From assembly GCA_002345845.1 (NCBI GenBank), contig DDWF01000043.1:1-12085 (forward strand): DNA of 12,085 nucleotides, read 5' to 3'. The translations under genes were made by a program, and so were the position numbers. This DNA comes from Betaproteobacteria bacterium UBA2293 (GTDB lineage Bacteria > Pseudomonadota > Gammaproteobacteria > Burkholderiales > Rhodocyclaceae). A model generated the notes under the pieces. That model made no database searches. It was not told where the DNA came from and saw only the letters and a program-made list of their open reading frames with translations. This document shows positions 7,804 to 12,085 of the stretch, in pieces; the stretch's first letter is position 1, and the number at the start of each line of letters is the position of its first letter.

Positions 7804-7837
7804 GAGCTTTTAACGATCAACTTTTGAAGGATTGAAA

Positions 7838-8407
7838 ATGAAACTAGCCAAGCTCTTCCGCGCCCTGGGCCTCGCCAGCATGCTTCTGGCCGCCGGCGCC
7901 GTCTCAGCCGCCGACGACGTCGCGGCCAAGCGCGACGAAATCAGACAGCAAGCCAAGGCCACCCTTGCCGATCTGTACAAGATCCAGCCGGCGGCGAAAA
8001 AGGCCGTCGAATCGGCGGCCGGTTACGCCGTGTTCAGCAACTTCGGCATGAAGATCCTGCTCGCCGGTGGCGGCATCGGTCACGGCATCGCCGTGGATCA
8101 GGGAACGAAGAAGGAAGCCTTCATGAAAATGGTTGAAATTCAGGCCGGAATTGGCATGGGCATCAAGAAATTCAAGGCCGTCTTCGTCTTCGAGAACCAG
8201 CGGGCGCTGGATACCTTCATCAACTCCGGCTGGGAAGCCACTGCCCAGACCTCCGCCGCTGCCGTCCGCAACGGCAAGGGCGTGTCCCTGCAAGGCGCCA
8301 TCATCGTCTCGCCAGGCACCTGGGTTTATCAGATCACCGACAAGGGTCTGGTTCTCGACGCGACGCTGAAGGGAACGAAGTATTACAAGAACGACGAGCT
8401 GAATTAA
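7838..8407 (+). CDS. Exported SYLF-domain (Ysc84-like) lipid-binding protein
   Basis: The 189-residue protein has a clear signal peptide ([20 protein letters not shown], cleavage after VSA at about 24). A single SYLF/Ysc84-type domain follows, so a periplasmic location is likely. Family-like segments are [20 protein letters not shown], the glycine-rich stretch after it, [19 protein letters not shown] and the C-terminal [27 protein letters not shown]. In eukaryotes the domain binds phosphoinositides; in bacteria its role is unknown. The ATG at 7838 was preferred over an in-frame TTG at 7832 because GAAGG at 7826-7830 then lies 7 nt upstream and the signal peptide begins cleanly. No functional link with the sulfatase genes is evident, and an 82-nt gap separates it from the maturase. 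Confidence 0.85.
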   Translation: MKLAKLFRALGLASMLLAAGAVSAADDVAAKRDEIRQQAKATLADLYKIQPAAKKAVESAAGYAVFSNFGMKILLAGGGIGHGIAVDQGTKKEAFMKMVEIQAGIGMGIKKFKAVFVFENQRALDTFINSGWEATAQTSAAAVRNGKGVSLQGAIIVSPGTWVYQITDKGLVLDATLKGTKYYKNDELN

Positions 8408-8510
8408 GCCAGTTCTTCGGAAAAGGCAGCAAAACCTGGACAAACGCGGTGCACGGAAGCAAGATCAGGCAAGCTCCGGACACCGTGCAACCCACCCTGG
8501 CCCCAAGAAA

Positions 8511-8894
8511 ATGCGCATTCTCCACACCATGCTTCGCGTCGGCGATCTCGACAATTCCATCTCCTTCTACACCGAAGTCCTCGGCATGCAGTTGCTGCGC
8601 CGGCAGGATTATCCGGACGGCCGCTTCACCCTGGCCTTCGTCGGCTATGGCCCGGAGAACGAGGGCGCCGTGCTCGAGCTGACACACAACTGGGATACGC
8701 CGGCCTACGATCTGGGCAACGGTTATGGCCACATCGCGCTGGCGGTGCCGGATGCGGCGGCCGCCTGTGCCGAGATCAAGCGGCGTGGCGGCAAGGTGGT
8801 GCGCGAGGCCGGACCGATGAAGCACGGCACGACCATCATCGCCTTCGTCGAAGACCCGGACGGCTACAAGGTCGAGCTGATCCAGCGCCAATAA
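8511..8894 (+). CDS. gloA: Lactoylglutathione lyase (glyoxalase I)
   Basis: This cytoplasmic enzyme converts the methylglyoxal-glutathione hemithioacetal to S-lactoylglutathione, the first step of methylglyoxal detoxification. The 127-residue length is near that of E. coli GloA (135). The four metal ligands fall at the same positions as in E. coli: His5, Glu56, His74 and Glu122. The two betaalphabetabetabeta repeats are recognisable ([20 protein letters not shown] and [11 protein letters not shown]). The E. coli-like spacing suggests the short, Ni/Co-activated class. The gene follows the SYLF gene by 103 nt, and its leader shows no clear ribosome binding site. The leader also carries a weak 7-bp inverted repeat (TGCACGG at 8450-8456, CCGTGCA at 8483-8489). 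Confidence 0.95.
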   Translation: MRILHTMLRVGDLDNSISFYTEVLGMQLLRRQDYPDGRFTLAFVGYGPENEGAVLELTHNWDTPAYDLGNGYGHIALAVPDAAAACAEIKRRGGKVVREAGPMKHGTTIIAFVEDPDGYKVELIQRQ

Positions 8895-8961
8895 TCGCCC
8901 GACGCGGGCCGGAAAGCGGCGCCGGCAGCCGACGTATTTGCTAAACTGCAGACCTTGAAAA

Positions 8962-8977
8962 TATTACAAAAGTAATA
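8962..8977. promoter_or_regulatory. AT-rich 16-nt palindrome upstream of the binding-protein gene
   Basis: TATTAC-AAAA-GTAATA is a perfect 6-bp inverted repeat with a 4-nt spacer. It lies in an AT-rich patch that contrasts with its GC-rich surroundings. Its last base begins the AGGA ribosome binding site of the next gene. TTGCTA at 8938-8943 followed 18 nt later by TATTAC (8962-8967) could be a weak sigma70 promoter overlapping the palindrome. It could act as a DNA operator or as an RNA hairpin near the ribosome binding site. Confidence 0.45.
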
Positions 8978-8980
8978 GGA
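8977..8980 (+). promoter_or_regulatory. Ribosome binding site of the family-3 solute-binding protein gene
   Basis: AGGA lies 7 nt before the ATG at 8988 and is a good Shine-Dalgarno match. It supports that ATG as the start and directly abuts the upstream palindrome. Confidence 0.6.
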
Positions 8981-8987
8981 TTTCATC

Positions 8988-9776
8988 ATGCTGCGTGCCC
9001 TGCTGCTGCTCATCCCGCTGTTCGTCATCGCCCCGCCGGCCACCGCCGGGAACGGCGTTCTTGAGCGCATCGCGGCCAGCAAGACCTTGCGCGTCTGCAT
9101 CTGGCCCGATTATTTCGGCATCAGTTACCGTGACCCGAAAACCCGCCACCTCACCGGCATCGACATCGACATGGCGCGTGCCCTTGGGCGGGAGCTTGGC
9201 GCCACCGTCGAATTCGTCGACAGCTCCTTCGCCCGCCTGATCGACGACGTGACCCAGGAACGCTGCGACATCGCCATGTTCGCCATCGGCATCACGCCGT
9301 CGCGTCAGGCCCATCTGCGCTTCACCCGGCCGCACCTGGCCAGCGACATCTATGCCATCACCAGCCAGGGCAACCGGCGGATCAAGAGCTGGAGCGACAT
9401 CGACAAGTCCGGCACGCTGGTCGCCGTTGCCCGCGGCACCCTGCACGAGACGGTCATGCAGGACAAGCTGCAGGCGGCGACGCTGAAGATTCTCGACACG
9501 CCACACGCCCGCGAACAGGAAGTCGAATCCGGGCGGGCCGATGTCTTCATGACCGACTATCCGTTCAGCCAGCGCATGCTGAAGACCACCGACTGGGCGC
9601 GTTTGATCAAGCCGGACAGCACCTACCACATCACTCCCTACGCCTATGCCATGCGTCCCGGCGACGATCCATGGCACGCCCGTGTCGAGCAGTTCGTCGC
9701 TGAAGCCAAGCGCAACGGCCTGCTGCGCCGCACCGCCGAACGCCACGGCCTGACGCCGATTCTCGTCCGCGACTGA
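8988..9776 (+). CDS. Periplasmic solute-binding protein, family 3 (amino-acid-binding type)
   Basis: The 262-residue protein has a signal peptide (MLRALLLLIPLFVIAPPATA, cleavage after about residue 20) and a two-lobed SBP_bac_3 fold. The N-terminal strand LRVCIWPDYFG is followed by LTGIDIDMARALGRELG. Then come VEFVDSSFARLIDDVTQERCDIAMFAIGITPSRQAHLRFTRPH in two pieces, with the ligand-carboxylate-type Arg in ITPSR. The second lobe begins near VAVARGTLHE and includes the return strand ADVFMTDYPF. Cys37 and Cys93 could form a disulfide. No ABC permease or ATPase gene is adjacent. Instead a sensor kinase starts 5 nt after the stop, so this may be a ligand-binding sensor subunit rather than a transporter component. 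The ligand is unknown; polar amino acids are usual for the family. Confidence 0.85.
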   Translation: MLRALLLLIPLFVIAPPATAGNGVLERIAASKTLRVCIWPDYFGISYRDPKTRHLTGIDIDMARALGRELGATVEFVDSSFARLIDDVTQERCDIAMFAIGITPSRQAHLRFTRPHLASDIYAITSQGNRRIKSWSDIDKSGTLVAVARGTLHETVMQDKLQAATLKILDTPHAREQEVESGRADVFMTDYPFSQRMLKTTDWARLIKPDSTYHITPYAYAMRPGDDPWHARVEQFVAEAKRNGLLRRTAERHGLTPILVRD

Positions 9777-9781
9777 GCTTG

Positions 9782-12085
9782 ATGCAGGAAGCTGGCAGCA
9801 ACTCGCGTAACCTGACCTGGCTGTTGCTCGGCCTGCTGGTTCTGTTCGTCCTCTCGGTCGTCGGCGGCACCCTGGTCAATGTCACCAACCTGCGCCAGGC
9901 AACGTTGGACAAGCATCTGGCCGAGGCGGAAACGCAGGCGCGGGTATTTGAAGACCAGCTGACGCAGACGCTGAACCTGGTCAATCTGACCCTGCAGAGC
10001 CTGCCCGAGACACTGGACTTGGCGCGCCCCGCCCATACCGGCAGCCAACTGGACGCCATCCTTCGCCGCCTGCTCTTTCTGCGCTCGCTCTCCGTCGCCG
10101 ATGAGGAAGGGCGCATCGTCGCCAGCTCCAATCCGGCCAACCTGGGCCAACAGATCGACACCCGGCTTTTCCAGCCTTCGGCCGAGGCCGGCGCGACCAC
10201 CGGCTTCCTCCGCCTCGGCCCGCCCTGGGCCGGCCGCGATTTCGCCGATGGCCGGCAGACCGCACCGGCTCTGCCAGCCAATCCCGGCGACGCCAGTTTC
10301 CTGCCGCTGGTCCGCGAGGAGATGGTCGCCGGCCGGCGCCTGCAACTGCTGGCAACGCTCAATCCCGACTATTTCATCAATCACTTCGCCCGCCATGTCG
10401 ATCCGGACCTGACCCGGGTCGACATGATCGACTACGAAGGTCGCCTGCTGGTGTCGCTGGCCGAAGGCACGGCGGCGGGCCAGCGCCAGTTGAGCGGCGA
10501 GCGACTGCAGCAGATGCGGGCCAGCGAGATCGGCAATTTCGCCGACGACAGCGAGCGCCTGTCCTCAGTACGCACCGCCTTTCGCGCCTCGCGCAGCTAC
10601 CCGGTTTTTGTCGTCGTCCAGGTCGATCATGAAGTGGCTCTCGCCACCTGGCGGAAGGAAACGCAGCGCAACCTGATCGCCGTCGGCCTGGCTCTGCTCA
10701 CCGTGCTCCTGCTCGGTGGTGCCATGATCCGCCGCCTGCTGCGCAGCCTGCGCGCCGAAGAGCGGGCCCAGGAGGAACGCCGCCTGGCGGCCAAGGTCTT
10801 CCAGCACAGCACCAACGGGGTGCTGGTCACCGATGCCGACAGCCGCATCGTCGCCGCCAACCCGCGCCTAGAGGAAGTGACCGGCTACCGCACCGGCGAG
10901 CTGCTCGGCGAAAACCCGCGCCTGTTCTCCTCCGGCCACTACGATGCCGCCTTCTACCGCAGCATGTGGGCAGAGATCGACCAGCACGACCTGTGGTGCG
11001 GCGAGATCGTCAATCGCCGCAAGGACGGCACGCTAATGGAGGAATGGCTGACCATCTCGGCCGTGCGCGACAGCCGCGGCCGCGTCGTCAACTACGTCGG
11101 CGTCTTCGAAGACCTTTCCGCCGAGCGCCGGCGCGACAGCCTGATCCGCCGTCTGTCGCAGGCCGTCGAGCAGAGTCCGACGAGCATCGTCATCACCGAC
11201 CTGCAAGCCAACATCGAATACATCAATCCGCACTTCACGCAGGTCACCGGCTACCAACCCGACGAAGTGCTCGGCCGCAACCCGCGCTTCCTGCAGTCGG
11301 GACAGACGCCGCGGCCGACACACCAGGCGATGTGGGCGACCCTGGCGGCCGGCGGCATCTGGGAAGGCGAATTCGTCAACCGGCGCAAGGATGGCAGCCT
11401 GTTCCACGAACGGGCGATCATCGCGCCGATCCGCGACAGCGGAGAACAAGTCACCCACTACGTCGCCGTCAAGCTCGACATCTCCGAGCAGCGCCTGCAG
11501 GCGATCCGCCTGCAGCGCCAACTCGATGCCCTGCGCGCCCTCAACGACATCGTCGCCCTGACCGGCCTCGAACCGCGCGAGACGCTGCGTGCCGCCCTGC
11601 GCGTCGCCGTCGACCACCTGCGGCTGCCCAACGGCATCGTCAGCTTCATCGACCGCGCGGCCGACCGCTACCGGGTGGAAGTCCAGGTTTCACCGCCGGG
11701 CACCCTGGCCGACGGTCAGGAGTTCCCGCTCGGCAACACCTACTGCCTGACCACGCTCGAATCCGGCGACCTCTTTGCCGTCGCCAATGCCGAGCGCGAT
11801 GGCTGGGTCAGCCATCCGTGCTTCCGCGAATACCAGCTGGCCGCCTACCTCGGCGCGCCGATCCGCGTCGATGGCGAGATCCGCGGCACCATCAACTTTT
11901 CCTCGCCGACCGGCCGCAACCACGATTTCGACCCCTCCGACCTGGAGTTCGTGCGCATGCTGGCGCGCTGGGCCGGCGCCTTCCTCGAACGCATGCAGGC
12001 TCACGACCAGCTGGTCGCCGCCCGCCGCGCGGCGGAAAGCGCCAACCAGGCAAAGAGCAGCTTCCTGGCCAACATGAGTCATGAA
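9782..12085 (+). CDS. Membrane sensor histidine kinase, 3' end outside window (periplasmic sensor-PAS-PAS-GAF-HisKA)
   Basis: The frame from ATG 9782 stays open for 768 codons to the window edge. Membrane segment 1 lies at about residues 13-32. A periplasmic region of about 265 residues (33-297) resembles Cache/PDC-type sensor domains. Membrane segment 2 lies at about 298-316, followed by a charged linker. PAS/PAC 1 spans about 335-453 and PAS/PAC 2 about 457-575. Both carry TGY...E.LG.NPR and W.GE..NRRKDG. A GAF domain follows at about 580-740 (YCLTTLESGD, HPCFREY, GAPIRVDGEIRGTINFSSP). The final residues SFLANMSHE are the HisKA H-box, with phospho-accepting His767. The ATPase domain, and possibly receiver or Hpt domains, should lie beyond. 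It begins 5 nt after the binding-protein gene with only a weak ribosome binding site, so translational coupling is likely. Confidence 0.9.
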   Translation, partial: MQEAGSNSRNLTWLLLGLLVLFVLSVVGGTLVNVTNLRQATLDKHLAEAETQARVFEDQLTQTLNLVNLTLQSLPETLDLARPAHTGSQLDAILRRLLFLRSLSVADEEGRIVASSNPANLGQQIDTRLFQPSAEAGATTGFLRLGPPWAGRDFADGRQTAPALPANPGDASFLPLVREEMVAGRRLQLLATLNPDYFINHFARHVDPDLTRVDMIDYEGRLLVSLAEGTAAGQRQLSGERLQQMRASEIGNFADDSERLSSVRTAFRASRSYPVFVVVQVDHEVALATWRKETQRNLIAVGLALLTVLLLGGAMIRRLLRSLRAEERAQEERRLAAKVFQHSTNGVLVTDADSRIVAANPRLEEVTGYRTGELLGENPRLFSSGHYDAAFYRSMWAEIDQHDLWCGEIVNRRKDGTLMEEWLTISAVRDSRGRVVNYVGVFEDLSAERRRDSLIRRLSQAVEQSPTSIVITDLQANIEYINPHFTQVTGYQPDEVLGRNPRFLQSGQTPRPTHQAMWATLAAGGIWEGEFVNRRKDGSLFHERAIIAPIRDSGEQVTHYVAVKLDISEQRLQAIRLQRQLDALRALNDIVALTGLEPRETLRAALRVAVDHLRLPNGIVSFIDRAADRYRVEVQVSPPGTLADGQEFPLGNTYCLTTLESGDLFAVANAERDGWVSHPCFREYQLAAYLGAPIRVDGEIRGTINFSSPTGRNHDFDPSDLEFVRMLARWAGAFLERMQAHDQLVAARRAAESANQAKSSFLANMSHE

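Noticed and set aside
8450..8489. 7-bp inverted repeat TGCACGG/CCGTGCA in the gloA leader as a regulatory hairpin
   Set aside because: The arms are short and separated by a 26-nt loop with no T-run; it may be chance and was only noted under gloA.
10966..12084. +1 strand alternate frame of 372 codons inside the kinase gene
   Set aside because: The translation is Arg/Pro-rich shadow. The other frame from 9782 gives membrane segments, PAS, GAF and the His box without interruption.

Overview
The window looks like chromosomal DNA from a GC-rich betaproteobacterium, plausibly of the Rhodocyclales (Dechloromonas/Azonexus/Accumulibacter-like). This placement rests on protein flavour, the gene order glyS-gmhB-plsC-ygjP and strong G/C bias at third codon positions. 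No database search was possible, so it is an inference. All recognised genes lie on the + strand. The long open frames on the - strand are shadows of GC-rich coding DNA.

Region 1 (1-2977) is a tight housekeeping run. It holds the C-terminal part of glyS (glycyl-tRNA synthetase beta), gmhB (heptose bisphosphate phosphatase), plsC (lysophosphatidate acyltransferase) and a YgjP-type zinc metalloprotein. Start/stop overlaps of 4 and 23 nt suggest an operon. The glyS frame contains an in-frame amber codon at 112-114, where the family normally has glutamine, which is unexpected in an essential gene.

Region 2 (about 2978-7755) is an accessory-looking sulfatase cassette. It encodes an exported Ser-type arylsulfatase, an OprB-like outer-membrane porin, and a radical SAM/SPASM anaerobic sulfatase-maturating enzyme (anSME). 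The maturase would convert the sulfatase active-site serine to formylglycine without oxygen, before export. The porin plausibly admits the sulfate ester or releases a product. A perfect 12-bp inverted repeat lies between the sulfatase and porin genes.

Region 3 (7756-8894) carries an exported SYLF-domain protein and gloA (glyoxalase I) with all four metal ligands.

Region 4 (8895-12085) is a signalling pair: a periplasmic family-3 solute-binding protein and, 5 nt after its stop, a large membrane sensor histidine kinase. The kinase has a periplasmic sensor region, two PAS/PAC modules, a GAF domain and the start of HisKA; it runs off the window exactly at the phospho-accepting His box. An AT-rich 16-nt palindrome sits directly before the ribosome binding site of the binding protein and could be an operator or RNA hairpin controlling the pair.

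No tRNA, rRNA, CRISPR array, transposase or attachment site was seen. No gene-free stretch exceeds about 210 bp.
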